Origin: Shewanella gaetbuli | Lineage (GTDB): Bacteria; Pseudomonadota; Gammaproteobacteria; Enterobacterales; Shewanellaceae | Assembly: GCF_023284065.1 (NCBI RefSeq) | Contig: NZ_JAKIKP010000004.1 | Span: forward strand, 1-64,000 | Direction: 5' to 3' | DNA length: 64,000 nucleotides | Shown: positions 28,097-36,314 of the stretch, piece by piece | How the letters are laid out: each line of letters opens with the position of its first letter | How positions within the stretch are numbered: the stretch's first letter is position 1 | Made by a program: the position numbers and the translations under genes | Notes under the pieces: generated by a model | What the model was told of the DNA's origin: nothing | Database searches by the model: none | Seen by the model: the letters and a program-made list of their open reading frames with translations, nothing else

Positions 28097-30244
28097 ATGG
28101 TTGAACACATCACGGGTATGCTTGCTTTAATAGGTGTACTGTCGCTTTTGTGTCAATGGGTAGGATGGAAGCTCAGACTGCCAGCAATTTTGCCACTGCT
28201 TTTATGTGGTTTATTACTTGGCCCAGGCTTGAGTATTCTCAATCCTGATGAAATTTTTGGTGATTTATTATTCCCGATCATCTCTCTCGGGGTGGCTGTT
28301 ATTCTATTTGAAGGCGCGTTGACGTTAAACTTCAAAGAGATTAAAGATCATGGCCGAATGGTAACCAACCTTGTGTCAATCGGCGCTATTATCACTTGGG
28401 CATGTATTGCACCTGCCGCTCACTTTTTAATGGGATTTGATTGGCCTGTTGCATTGCTATTTGGCGCTTTGGTGGTGGTTACTGGCCCAACGGTAATTGT
28501 TCCCATGCTGCGTACGGTACAACCACAATCAAAACTGTCCAGTATTTTAAGGTGGGAAGGGATTGTTATTGATCCTATTGGGGCGTTATTGGCGGTACTG
28601 GTTTACGAGTACATTGCCATTGCCAATGATCCCACAACTCATGTGCTATATGCGTTAGGGTTAACCTTAGTGATTGGTTTCGGCTTGGGTGCGGCAGCGG
28701 GTTACTTTATTGGTTTTGCCATCCGTAAAAACGTTTTTCCACATTACTTACGAAATACCGCAGTATTAACCATTATGTTAGGTATTTTTGTCGGTTCTAA
28801 TCTTATTCAAGAAGAATCTGGACTATTAACGGTAACCGTAATGGGCATTTGGTTAGCCAATATGCGTGGCGTTGATATTGCTGACATTCTTGAGTTTAAA
28901 GAAACCCTGACCGTGTTACTCATTTCGGCATTATTTATTCTACTGGCGGCACGATTAGATTCAAATGCCATGTTAGGTTTGGGCATTGGTGCATTTGGCG
29001 TACTGTTTGTGGTGATGTTTATTGCGCGCCCATTAAGTATTTGGATTTCGGGTTTTGGCACAAACTTAACCTCTAAAGATAAATGGTTTTTAAGTTGGGT
29101 TGCACCACGGGGTATTGTTGCTGCGGCAATTTCATCTTTATTTGCTATCAAGCTGGAAGAATTAGGTATTCATGGCGCTAGTTCCATTGTGCCATTAGTA
29201 TTCTTCGTCATCATCGGGACGGTTGTTATCCAAAGCTTAACTGCTGGCCCTTGGGCGCAGTTTTTAGGCGTTAAAGAAGGGTCTAATCAAGGTTTACTCA
29301 TCTTTGGTGCCTCTAAGTTTTCTAGGGAATTAGCTTCACAGCTATTAGCTAAAAACATTAAGGTGATACTGGCAGACAGTAACTGGGATAGTATTCGTCA
29401 AGCACGAATGGAAAATATTCCGGTTTATTTTGGTAACCCCGCCTCAGAACATGCAACCAATTATATGGATTTAAGTGGCATTGGCCGCGTGTTGGTTATG
29501 TCGCCTTATCGTCAGTTGAATCCATTAGTTAGTTTTCATTTCCAAGACTTATTTAGTACAGATAAAGTTTATGGCTTAAATAATAATGAAGCTAATACCG
29601 GTAGTGGCCGCCACCAGCTTTCAGAGTCATATTTAAAACGCCTTTGTTTGTTTGGTGAAAACGTCAGTTATGCCAAAATTGCCAGCTTAATGGCTAAAGG
29701 CGCGGTGCTTAAAGTGACGAATATTACTGAAAACTTCAGTTATGAGAAATTCCGCCAGCGCTACGGTGAAACGGCAATGCCTTTGGTCTATATAACCAAA
29801 GATGCGAAATTGCATATTATTACTGGTGAAACAGAAAAACTGCCTGTAGGGATTGAGCTAATCAGTTTGTTACCGCAAGAAGCGCAAGAACAAGCCGTTA
29901 TTCAGCGTAAACTTGATGAAGAAGCGGCACGACTTGCCAAAATAAAGGCCGAAGAGGAAGCCAAAGTTGCTGCTGAAGCTCGCGCACTTCGTGAAGCAGA
30001 AGAAGCAGAACAACGTGCAATTGAAAAAGCCCGCCGTAAAGAACAAGAGTTAACTCAGTTTGCTGAAGACGAGCATCAAAGACTATTAGAAGAAGAGCAG
30101 GCGGCCTTAGTTGAGCAAGCCCGTGCTGAAAAAGAGTCTGAAACGATTAATGTAAAATTGGCCACCAATGATAATAGTGAAGAAGTAGATGCTGAATCTA
30201 GTGAACAAGTTGGCTCAGTAAACGTTGCAACAGACAACAAATAA
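28097..30244 (+). CDS. CPA1-type cation/proton antiporter with TrkA-N domain and charged coiled-coil tail
   Basis: 715 residues. About 12 transmembrane helices occupy residues 1-390, with the CPA1 pattern ALVVVTGPTVIVPMLR at about 130-145 and WEGIVIDPIGALLAV at about 156-170, holding the ion-binding Asp. A TrkA-N nucleotide-binding domain follows at about 400-500 (LLIFGASKFSRELASQLL). Residues 595-690 are a highly charged Glu/Ala/Lys/Arg coiled coil (EEAARLAKIKAEEEAKVAAE and following), unusual for the family and absent from NhaP-type proteins. It exchanges Na+ or K+ for H+ in the inner membrane; ion choice is unknown. Confidence 0.9.
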   Translation: MVEHITGMLALIGVLSLLCQWVGWKLRLPAILPLLLCGLLLGPGLSILNPDEIFGDLLFPIISLGVAVILFEGALTLNFKEIKDHGRMVTNLVSIGAIITWACIAPAAHFLMGFDWPVALLFGALVVVTGPTVIVPMLRTVQPQSKLSSILRWEGIVIDPIGALLAVLVYEYIAIANDPTTHVLYALGLTLVIGFGLGAAAGYFIGFAIRKNVFPHYLRNTAVLTIMLGIFVGSNLIQEESGLLTVTVMGIWLANMRGVDIADILEFKETLTVLLISALFILLAARLDSNAMLGLGIGAFGVLFVVMFIARPLSIWISGFGTNLTSKDKWFLSWVAPRGIVAAAISSLFAIKLEELGIHGASSIVPLVFFVIIGTVVIQSLTAGPWAQFLGVKEGSNQGLLIFGASKFSRELASQLLAKNIKVILADSNWDSIRQARMENIPVYFGNPASEHATNYMDLSGIGRVLVMSPYRQLNPLVSFHFQDLFSTDKVYGLNNNEANTGSGRHQLSESYLKRLCLFGENVSYAKIASLMAKGAVLKVTNITENFSYEKFRQRYGETAMPLVYITKDAKLHIITGETEKLPVGIELISLLPQEAQEQAVIQRKLDEEAARLAKIKAEEEAKVAAEARALREAEEAEQRAIEKARRKEQELTQFAEDEHQRLLEEEQAALVEQARAEKESETINVKLATNDNSEEVDAESSEQVGSVNVATDNK

Positions 30245-30278
30245 ACTGACTACTGCAAATTAGCACCGTGGTGTTAAC

Positions 30279-30314
30279 AATCAAAAACCCGACTACTATG
30301 TCGGGTTTTTGATT
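30279..30314. terminator. Bidirectional terminator
   Basis: A 15-bp perfect stem (AATCAAAAACCCGAC) with a 6-nt loop, T-rich on both sides. It lies between the antiporter stop and the convergent nirC stop. Confidence 0.93.
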
Positions 30315-30350
30315 ATAAATATGCGCTTAAAGTTCTTATTGTATTGCTAA

Positions 30351-31148
30351 TTACTCGATGGTCGTGGTGTTGGTTTTTACTTTTGTTGTGGCTGCTTTTG
30401 TTGTGGTTGCATAGGTCTTGTAAGCTAAGGCAACAAAAATCGCTCCGCCAATAATATTACCAAGAGTAACAAAGCTAAGGTTGTATCCGATATCTGTTAA
30501 GCCGACAACGTTTGAATCAATAAAGTAGGTAATCGTTAACAGGGTCATATTGGCTATACTATGCTCAAATCCACTGGCAATAAATACAAATAAACACCAA
30601 AAAATTACCACCAGCCTAGCAATATCACTATCCACTTTTTTACTCATCCAAATAGCTAAACAGACCAACCAATTACATAATGCCCCTTTAGCGATTAATT
30701 GGAGAGGAGTGGCATGGATTTTCTTCAATGCTACTTGGGTTATTAATTCCGCATGTGAAAAAAGGTAGCCTTTTGCCAACAGGTATATGGCGACCAAAAC
30801 CAGTGCACCACATAAATTTCCTATCCAACAGACTACCCAAGTGGCTAGTAATTGGCGTATGTTGACGGTTTTTTTTGCCATACCAATCGTCATATACAGA
30901 GTGTATCCGGTAAATAATTCAGCACCGGCAATAACGACTAATGTTAAGGCTACAGCAAATGTTGCACCTAACACTAATGTTTGTACATCAGCGGGTAACG
31001 GATTGGATACGGTGAAAATAAAAATGATACCGATTCCAACATAAGCCCCCGCAAGCATACTGCCAATGAAAAATGACCAAGGTGAATGTTGAAGCATTTG
31101 GGCTTTTTCATGGGCGACACCTGCAAAAGTATTGATGTTATTTCTCAT
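30351..31148 (-). CDS. nirC: Nitrite/formate transporter NirC (FNT family)
   Basis: 265 residues from the ATG at 31148, chosen because AGGA sits eight bases upstream; the longer frame only adds a TTG start. Six membrane helices, with FNT signatures AGAELFTGYTLYM at about 75-87 and KGALCNWLVCLAIWMS at about 154-169, then ASGFEHSIANMTL at about 190-202, very close to E. coli NirC. It moves nitrite across the inner membrane. Its start overlaps by 11 bases the end of an older upstream gene (31138-31304), so it was probably translated as part of an operon now broken by insertion sequences. The C-terminal tail is Thr/Lys-rich. Confidence 0.93.
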   Translation of the reverse strand: MRNNINTFAGVAHEKAQMLQHSPWSFFIGSMLAGAYVGIGIIFIFTVSNPLPADVQTLVLGATFAVALTLVVIAGAELFTGYTLYMTIGMAKKTVNIRQLLATWVVCWIGNLCGALVLVAIYLLAKGYLFSHAELITQVALKKIHATPLQLIAKGALCNWLVCLAIWMSKKVDSDIARLVVIFWCLFVFIASGFEHSIANMTLLTITYFIDSNVVGLTDIGYNLSFVTLGNIIGGAIFVALAYKTYATTTKAATTKVKTNTTTIE

Positions 31149-31304
31149 GAATTGATTCCTGAATTTGATGCGGTTCAGTGGCAATGTGTTGGCCAAACAT
31201 CACTCTAATTGCTGGCCATAAACAACATAAAATCGCCAATAATAAGAACGTGTTACCAACATAAACTTGTTCAGAATATAAATAATTAAGGCAAATGTTG
31301 TGGT
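31138..31304 (-). pseudogene. C-terminal remnant of a membrane protein upstream of nirC
   Basis: In one minus-strand frame the 167 bases read without stops into NYLYSEQVYVGNTFLLLAIL, CCLWPAIRVMFGQHI, then a tail ending in ESIHEK and a TAA. One transmembrane helix is present. The frame is cut at 31305 by the terminal repeat of an insertion sequence. It overlaps the nirC start by 11 bases, a coupled-operon arrangement. The layout (a helix ending near a Pro, then a short tail) could fit the end of an NnrS-like protein, but that is a guess. Confidence 0.6.
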
Positions 31305-31409
31305 TGAATTAGCCGGACACTTCAATAAAGGAATATAATAATGCCATTATTGAGGTGAATATGACTAAACGAATAAATAAACAATATCCAGATGATTTTA
31401 AACGTGACA
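31305..31409 (+). mobile_element. Truncated end of an IS3-family element
   Basis: The end TGAATTAGCCGGACACTT and the following bases closely match the right end of the element at 34103-35316 (TGAATTAAACAGGACACTTT, read on the minus strand). The orfA start is kept (ATG at 31361, MTKRINKQYPDDFKRD) and is cut after about 16 codons at the junction with a Tn3-type fragment. Confidence 0.75.
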
Positions 31410-31686
31410 GTACCTTTAGTTGCTCATTAATTTGTTTGCCTGAGCTTTGAAACTGTTCAGCATGTTTTCGTCTGGCAACATTCTCTTTACTAGCCATGAT
31501 TCGGTCATGCATATCTATGAGTTCATCAATCAAAGTGGCTCTTGTATCAAGTACCACAGCCGTCAGTGTTGCATGTCGTCTTAATGGTTCAAAATCCCTG
31601 AGATGTTGTGGTGTCATTTGACCACCTTCACGGGCTATTTTTCTAAGCCTATTTTGATGAACCATTTTTTCCAGACCATCAGGTAG
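31410..31686 (-). pseudogene. Fragment of a Tn3-family transposase (TnpA)
   Basis: About 90 residues read LPDGLEKMVHQNRLRKIARE, GGQMTPQHLRDFEPLRRHAT and further to RKHAEQFQSSGKQINEQLKV. This matches the middle part of Tn3-type TnpA proteins, normally near 1000 residues. Both ends are cut by insertion sequences (31409 and 31687), so it is dead. No res site, resolvase or 38-bp Tn3 ends are visible nearby. Confidence 0.75.
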
Positions 31687-31755
31687 TGGTAAGGCCTGAG
31701 ACTTATCGACACTTTTTATGGTAAAAATTGTAACTTAAACCATAAGAGGTCAACC

Positions 31756-32052
31756 ATGAGTAAAGGTACTCGTTATACTAATGAATTTAAGCAAGAAGCC
31801 GTCAATCAAGTCATTAAGCACGGTTATTCTGTCAATGATGTATCTGAGCGTTTAGGGATCAGTTCTAAAACCTTATATGCTTGGACTAAAACATTCTCAA
31901 AGCCCCCAAAACAGCGTGAAAATGAGCAAGATTTACAAACTCAAATTGCACAGCTGCAACGTGAATTAAAGCGTGTACAACAGGAGCGCGATATCCTAAA
32001 GGAGGCCGCAGTGTTCTTTGCCGTCGAGTCAAAGAACGTTACCCGTTCATAA
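31756..32052 (+). CDS. IS3-family transposase OrfA
   Basis: 98 residues: helix-turn-helix (FKQEAVNQVIKHGYSVNDVS, ERLGISSKTLYAW) followed by a leucine-zipper-like coiled coil (QDLQTQIAQLQRELKRVQQE). Binds the element ends. The end of the frame overlaps the start of the orfB frame, as needed for frameshifting. Confidence 0.92.
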   Translation: MSKGTRYTNEFKQEAVNQVIKHGYSVNDVSERLGISSKTLYAWTKTFSKPPKQRENEQDLQTQIAQLQRELKRVQQERDILKEAAVFFAVESKNVTRS

Positions 32053-32081
32053 AATCTCGAAGTAAAACTTATCCCGTTCGT

Positions 32082-32909
32082 GTGCTATGCCAAGCGCTGA
32101 ATGCGCATCCCAGTGGTTATTATGAATGGTTAAAAGCGCCTAAGAGTCAACGTGAAATCAATGATGAAAAACTCACTGGTCGCATTAAACAAAGTTGGTT
32201 AGAAAGCGGTGGGCATTATGGTTATCGTAATATTCATCTCGATTTAGTTGAGGCAAATATCAAATGTGGTCGTGACCGCGTATTAAGGTTGATGCAACGC
32301 GCCAAGATTAGTGCACAGCGAGGGTATAAAAAACCAAAAGTAGATTATGGCGGAGATGTTCATAAAGCGGCTCCTAATCAACTAAAAAGAGACTTTAACG
32401 TTGCACAACCTAACCAGTGGTGGGTAAGCGATATTACTTATATTCACACGCACCAAGGTTTCTTGTTTTTGGCCGTCGTAATGGATTTGTATGCCAGGAA
32501 TATAGTCGGCTGGTCGATGTCTAATCGAATGACAGATGATTTAGTGCTTGATGCATTAACGATGGCGTACTGGCGACGTAAACCCAAAAACACAGTTAAG
32601 CTTCACTCAGACCAAGGCAGTCAATACACAAGCCGTCGATATAAGAAATTACTTGCGACATTAAATATTGAGCAAAGTATGAGTCGACGTGGAAATTGTT
32701 GGGATAATGCTGTTGCGGAAAGCTTCTTTAGTAATTTGAAGAAAGAAAAAGTTAGGCGTATTAAGTTCAAAACACAAGAAGAAGCTAGACTAAACATTTT
32801 TCAATACATAGAGATGTTTTACAATCCCAAAAGGCGTCATACCGCTAATGGCAGGGTTTCACCAGTTGAATATGAAAATCAATATTTTAGGACGTTAAAA
32901 AGTGTCTAG
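32082..32909 (+). CDS. IS3-family transposase OrfB (DDE integrase domain)
   Basis: 275 residues from the first GTG, but the frame is open upstream to about 31990 (ERYPFIKSRSKTYPVRV), so the natural product is probably an OrfAB fusion made by -1 frameshifting. An HTH_21-type region is followed by the rve domain with Asp in WWVSDITYI, Asp in LHSDQGSQY and Glu in NAVAESFFSNLK. All three catalytic residues are present, so the element may be active. Confidence 0.92.
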   Translation: MLCQALNAHPSGYYEWLKAPKSQREINDEKLTGRIKQSWLESGGHYGYRNIHLDLVEANIKCGRDRVLRLMQRAKISAQRGYKKPKVDYGGDVHKAAPNQLKRDFNVAQPNQWWVSDITYIHTHQGFLFLAVVMDLYARNIVGWSMSNRMTDDLVLDALTMAYWRRKPKNTVKLHSDQGSQYTSRRYKKLLATLNIEQSMSRRGNCWDNAVAESFFSNLKKEKVRRIKFKTQEEARLNIFQYIEMFYNPKRRHTANGRVSPVEYENQYFRTLKSV

Positions 32910-33097
32910 AATTCCTAGGCCTTACCAATAGATGGTGCCTTATAAAAAGAGTAACTACTAGCTGATATTGCAATTAGACCTAATGCTATTGAACGCCCAA
33001 TATAGGTAATGTCTAATATTCGGTGACAAAACTCCAAGGTGGTGGGGGAAATAAAATTTCGACCCCCTTAACCTAGCTGTACTGACTTAAAATTAAA

Positions 33098-33135
33098 AGG
33101 CTAGCAACTTAATAGCTATGATTAAGCACTAGCCT
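33098..33135 (-). terminator. Terminator of the secreted repeat-protein gene
   Basis: Two-part hairpin: outer stem AGGCTAG / CTAGCCT and inner stem CTTAAT / ATTAAG. On the minus strand it is followed by TTTTAATTTT, 22 bp after the gene stop. Confidence 0.7.
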
Positions 33136-33157
33136 AAAACTAAAGAGTCAAACCTTG

Positions 33158-34012
33158 TTATTTTGCAGTATCTAAAACAATTTTGGCTTCATCATACCCT
33201 TTTTCAGCAGCGATAGTCATGTTTAATAAAAACAAATCTTCATCACCAGCGTCCAAATACCCCCAAGCTAAGAAGTAATAATACTCAGGAAGATCTCGAT
33301 ACTCTATAAACTTTTTAGCATAATCAAGTAACAGTTCTGAATCTTTTTTAAATGGGCCATACCCAAGAAAAAAAGATTTCAATACAAATATTTCACCGTC
33401 AATGCTATCTCCTTTATCAACTATACGTAACAGTATTTCCTTTAATTGATTAGCATATTCATCTGGCACATCGTCAATTACTGCCAAAATATATTCGACT
33501 TGAGCATCAATATGTCCCTGAGCTGCTGAGGATTCCAACATCTTTAAGCGATGATCATTATTAGATGAGAAATTAGCCCCAGCCCAGATAGCATGTGGCA
33601 ACCCCTTATTAATATAAGGTAATAACATTTCATGACTACAATTAGATTTCGTCGAAAAATATTTTCTTATGCAAAATTCAACTGCACCATGCTCAGTAGT
33701 TAAAAATCGGTTTTTAATTTCGTCTAAGTATTTCTGGTCTGCACTTAATCTGTATAAGCTAACCAGTGACGACACTTTTAATTTTTCAACGATTGAGTCA
33801 TTACCACTAATATAAAGCTGCTTAGCCCTTCTATTTACCTCATGATAAAAAGATCCTTTACCATCGCCACATGTAGAAAGAGTTTTCTGAATACTTCCAG
33901 AAGTATTGGCACTCTGAATAACATCATTTACTTTGATTAATTCATCTAAATCACAAGCTAAACTTGAATTTTGAAAAATTAAACTAGCGGCCAGAATAAG
34001 CCATTTCACCAT
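33158..34012 (-). CDS. Secreted TPR/Sel1-like helical repeat protein of unknown function
   Basis: 284 residues from the Met at 34012. The frame continues upstream to ATG codons at 34039 and 34072, but only the inner start gives a clean signal peptide (MVKWLILAASLIFQNSSLAC). The rest is helical with degenerate Sel1/TPR-like units (LESSAAQGHIDAQVEYILAV; IAAEKGYDEAKIVL) and several Cys, suggesting a periplasmic protein. It sits alone between two insertion sequences. The end of the second element is only about 60-90 bp upstream and reads in the same direction, so its original promoter may be lost. I do not recognise a specific family. Confidence 0.65.
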   Translation of the reverse strand: MVKWLILAASLIFQNSSLACDLDELIKVNDVIQSANTSGSIQKTLSTCGDGKGSFYHEVNRRAKQLYISGNDSIVEKLKVSSLVSLYRLSADQKYLDEIKNRFLTTEHGAVEFCIRKYFSTKSNCSHEMLLPYINKGLPHAIWAGANFSSNNDHRLKMLESSAAQGHIDAQVEYILAVIDDVPDEYANQLKEILLRIVDKGDSIDGEIFVLKSFFLGYGPFKKDSELLLDYAKKFIEYRDLPEYYYFLAWGYLDAGDEDLFLLNMTIAAEKGYDEAKIVLDTAK

Positions 34013-34111
34013 GGTAGTTTGCAAAACTTTCTGCTCCATTTTTGATAACTTGTAATAACGGTATTTGTACATAAGGTTGCTGGCACAAGTTCATTGTTCT
34101 GCGCAACTAAA

Positions 34112-34950
34112 TCAGGACACTTTTCTTAAGGAACTTTGCTCATAGTCTACTGGCGACAGATCACCATTAGCTGTATGAAGTCGTTCTAAGTTGTAATAGC
34201 GCATATACGCCGTCACATCATTTCTCATATGCTCACGATTTGGTTGTGGGACTTTCAACAACCAATCATGTTTTAAGCTGCCGAAGAATCTTTCTACAAC
34301 AGCGTTATCCCAACACGCACCAACGTCCCCATACTCGCCCTAATTCCATAGTTGGCTAACAGTTTTCGATAATGCTTACTGGTATATTGTGAGCCTCTAT
34401 CGCTGTGAAATACTAAGCCTTTTGGTGGCTGGCGTAAGTTATAAGCTTTCATCATCGCTTTACTTACCAAGTCAGTAGTCATCCGTTTATCAATATGCCA
34501 GCCAACAATACGACGTGAGTATAAATCCATAACGATAGCTAGATACATCCAACCTTCGCCAGTTCTGAGGTACGTCACATCACCAGCCCATACCTGATTT
34601 GGAGCCACAGGATTAAAGTTCTGATTCAACAGGTTATCAGCAACGGCATCACTGTGCTTACGTTTGGTTGTTACCTTGTAAGCTACTCGTTGAGTAACAA
34701 CTAAACCAAGTGTTGCCATTAACTTTTGCACGCCATAATCACTGACGTTAAAGCCCTCTCTGCGTAACTTCTTTCCAAGTTCCCGATAGCCCAAGCTATT
34801 TCTACTTCTCTCGAAGAAACGCTTTGCCTGTCGGTATAAATTCAGTTGCTTTACTGTGATTATTTTAGCTGGCCGTTTGAGCCAAGCGTAATAAGCACTG
34901 CGACTTACTTTCATCACTTTACAGAGCTTAACTACGGGAAATACCGAAGA
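34112..34950 (-). pseudogene. IS3-family transposase OrfB, frameshifted
   Basis: The rve domain is recognisable, with Asp in VWAGDVTYL and Asp in FHSDRGSQY. After ASMG the frame goes out at the four-base C run 34327-34330. In the next frame the sequence continues as DVGACWDNAVVERFFGSLKH with the catalytic Glu, and ends RKVS-stop at 34112. One missing G on the minus strand explains the break, so the catalytic Glu is separated and the element is probably inactive unless helped in trans. Confidence 0.85.
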
Positions 34951-34973
34951 TAACTGCTTAATCGTTTTAAACG

Positions 34974-35261
34974 TTACTTGGTTTCCTTGAGCAGGAGGGC
35001 GCTGGCCTTTTTTAGTATCTCTTTTTCCATCCTTAGCTCTTTGTTTTCCTTTCGTAGCCTTAACAGCTCAGCTCGTTCATCCGCATTTAAACTGGCTCCA
35101 TCTTGCTCTGCTTCAAATTTAGCTTTCCAGTTATAAAGTAACTTATCCGTGATACCTAAAGACGCTGCTGCCTTTGGTACGCTATAACCTTGCTCGGTTA
35201 CCAATGCTACGGCTTCTTGTTTAAATTCTGCCGTGTAACTTCTATATGTTCGTTTTGTCAT
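34974..35261 (-). CDS. IS3-family transposase OrfA
   Basis: 95 residues: helix-turn-helix (FKQEAVALVTEQGYSVPKAA, ASLGITDKLLYNW) and a coiled coil (LLRLRKENKELRMEKEILKK). The orfB frame overlaps its stop by one base on the -1 side, as usual for this family. Confidence 0.92.
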   Translation of the reverse strand: MTKRTYRSYTAEFKQEAVALVTEQGYSVPKAAASLGITDKLLYNWKAKFEAEQDGASLNADERAELLRLRKENKELRMEKEILKKASALLLKETK

Positions 35262-35316
35262 TTAACACCTCAATAATTGGATTATATTCCATTATTAAAG
35301 TGTCCTGTTTAATTCA

Positions 35317-35662
35317 AGCAGATCATAATAGTATAGATGCTGAACATAAACCGCGAGTCGCATTTGTTAGTATTGATATTGTGCCAGCAACTGTGAGTCA
35401 ATTAGCCACCTATATGGATTTTTTTAATCCACAGTTTATAGGGTTAACAACCGAGCCTAAGCAGCTTGATGAACTGTTTAACAGTTTAGGGGCAAGTTAT
35501 AGCATTATTCAAAATGATAATGGCGGCGTTGATATGGAGCATTCAAGTGCGATCTTTTTGATCTCACCCAATAAGGAATATATTGCCAGTTTTCCTTACA
35601 TGTTAACGGCAAAACAAATTAGCGATGATTATCAAACTATTATTGCCAGTGAACACTGGTAA
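35317..35662 (+). pseudogene. SCO1/SenC copper-chaperone C-terminal remnant
   Basis: About 114 residues match the second half of SCO1/SenC proteins: RVAFVSIDIVPATVSQLATY, FFNPQFIGLTTE, and VDMEHSSAIFLISP with the conserved copper-ligand His. The N-terminal half with the CxxxC site and membrane anchor is absent, replaced by the insertion sequence ending at 35316. The frame stays open into the element, where an ATG at 35246 could start a 138-residue chimera. SCO1 proteins deliver copper to cytochrome oxidase or act in related respiratory assembly; this copy cannot do that. Confidence 0.8.
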
Positions 35663-35683
35663 CTCAGCAATAGCTTTAACCAT

Positions 35684-35721
35684 AAAAAATGGCATACATT
35701 ATTAAAATAAATGTATGCCAT
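35684..35721 (-). terminator. Terminator of bcp
   Basis: Stem ATGGCATACATT / AATGTATGCCAT with a 9-nt loop. On the minus strand it is followed by six T residues, about 50 bp after the bcp stop. Confidence 0.85.
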
Positions 35722-35772
35722 ATATTTGAGAAACGTACGGAATAATCAATCCGCAAAGCTTGTTGTATCAGC

Positions 35773-36234
35773 TTATAGTAAATCTAAAATAACTTGATGA
35801 TGGTCTTTAGTTTTGAATTTGTTTACGAAATGACTCACTTTGCCGTCGGTGCCAATAATAAAGCTTAAACGGTGAATGCCATCGTAGACTTTACCCATAA
35901 ACTTTTTCTCACCCCATACACCAAACGCATCAGCAACAGCATGGTCTTCATCGCTAAGTAAATGAAAGTTGAGTTGTTGTTTATCAGAAAACTTTTGTAA
36001 TTTAGCCACCGGATCAGGGCTAATGCCTAGTACGGTCACCTTGCTTGATTCAAGTTGTGTTTTTATATCGCGTAAACCTTGAGCTTGTACGGTACAGCCT
36101 GGAGTTGAAGCTTTTGGGTAAAAATACACTAAAACGGGGCCTGATTTTAAGCAGTCACTTAACGTTACTGTTTCATCATATTGGTTTTTTAAACTAAAAT
36201 TTGGCGCTGTATCGCCCGCTTGTAAAGTATTCAT
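35773..36234 (-). CDS. bcp: Thioredoxin-dependent peroxiredoxin Bcp, lacking the usual resolving Cys
   Basis: 153 residues, normal length. The peroxidatic cysteine is in STPGCTVQAQGLRD at about 43-56. E. coli Bcp has TPGCTVQACGLRD; here the second Cys, five residues on, is Gln. The only other Cys is in LSDCLKSG. The rest (GISPDPVAKLQKF, LLSDEDHAVADAFGVWGEKK) matches well. It reduces peroxides in the cytoplasm. The missing partner implies a 1-Cys mechanism or resolution by another Cys. Confidence 0.95.
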   Translation of the reverse strand: MNTLQAGDTAPNFSLKNQYDETVTLSDCLKSGPVLVYFYPKASTPGCTVQAQGLRDIKTQLESSKVTVLGISPDPVAKLQKFSDKQQLNFHLLSDEDHAVADAFGVWGEKKFMGKVYDGIHRLSFIIGTDGKVSHFVNKFKTKDHHQVILDLL

Positions 36235-36314
36235 TTTCTTTCCTTAGTCACAATAATTCATATCATTGTGGAATTACTAGGCTTTAATAGGAGCCTGAAG
36301 CTAGGTTATGTTGA

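Larger units (their letters stand above)
31687..32927 (+). mobile_element. IS3-family insertion sequence, both transposase frames open
   Basis: 1241 bp. The ends are inverted repeats starting TGGTAAGGCCT and sharing GACACTTTTTA, with mismatches between. It begins with TG and ends with CA as IS3 elements do. It carries orfA and orfB with a -1 frame relation. I see no convincing flanking target duplication (TAG on the left, ATA on the right), suggesting later rearrangement. Confidence 0.88.
34103..35316 (-). mobile_element. IS3-family insertion sequence with frameshifted orfB
   Basis: About 1.2 kb. The right end (minus strand) starts TGAATTAAACAGGACACTTT and the left end contains AACTAAATCAGGACACTTT, so both share CAGGACACTTT as inverted repeats. 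The exact left boundary is uncertain by a few bases. It carries orfA and a broken orfB. The right end interrupts a SCO1/SenC gene. It is a different IS3 subgroup from the 31687 element but related to the fragment at 31305. Confidence 0.85.

Noticed and set aside
31309..31665. 118-residue minus-strand frame as a real gene
   Set aside because: It is a chimera of a Tn3 TnpA fragment and an IS3 end, so it was split into its two sources.
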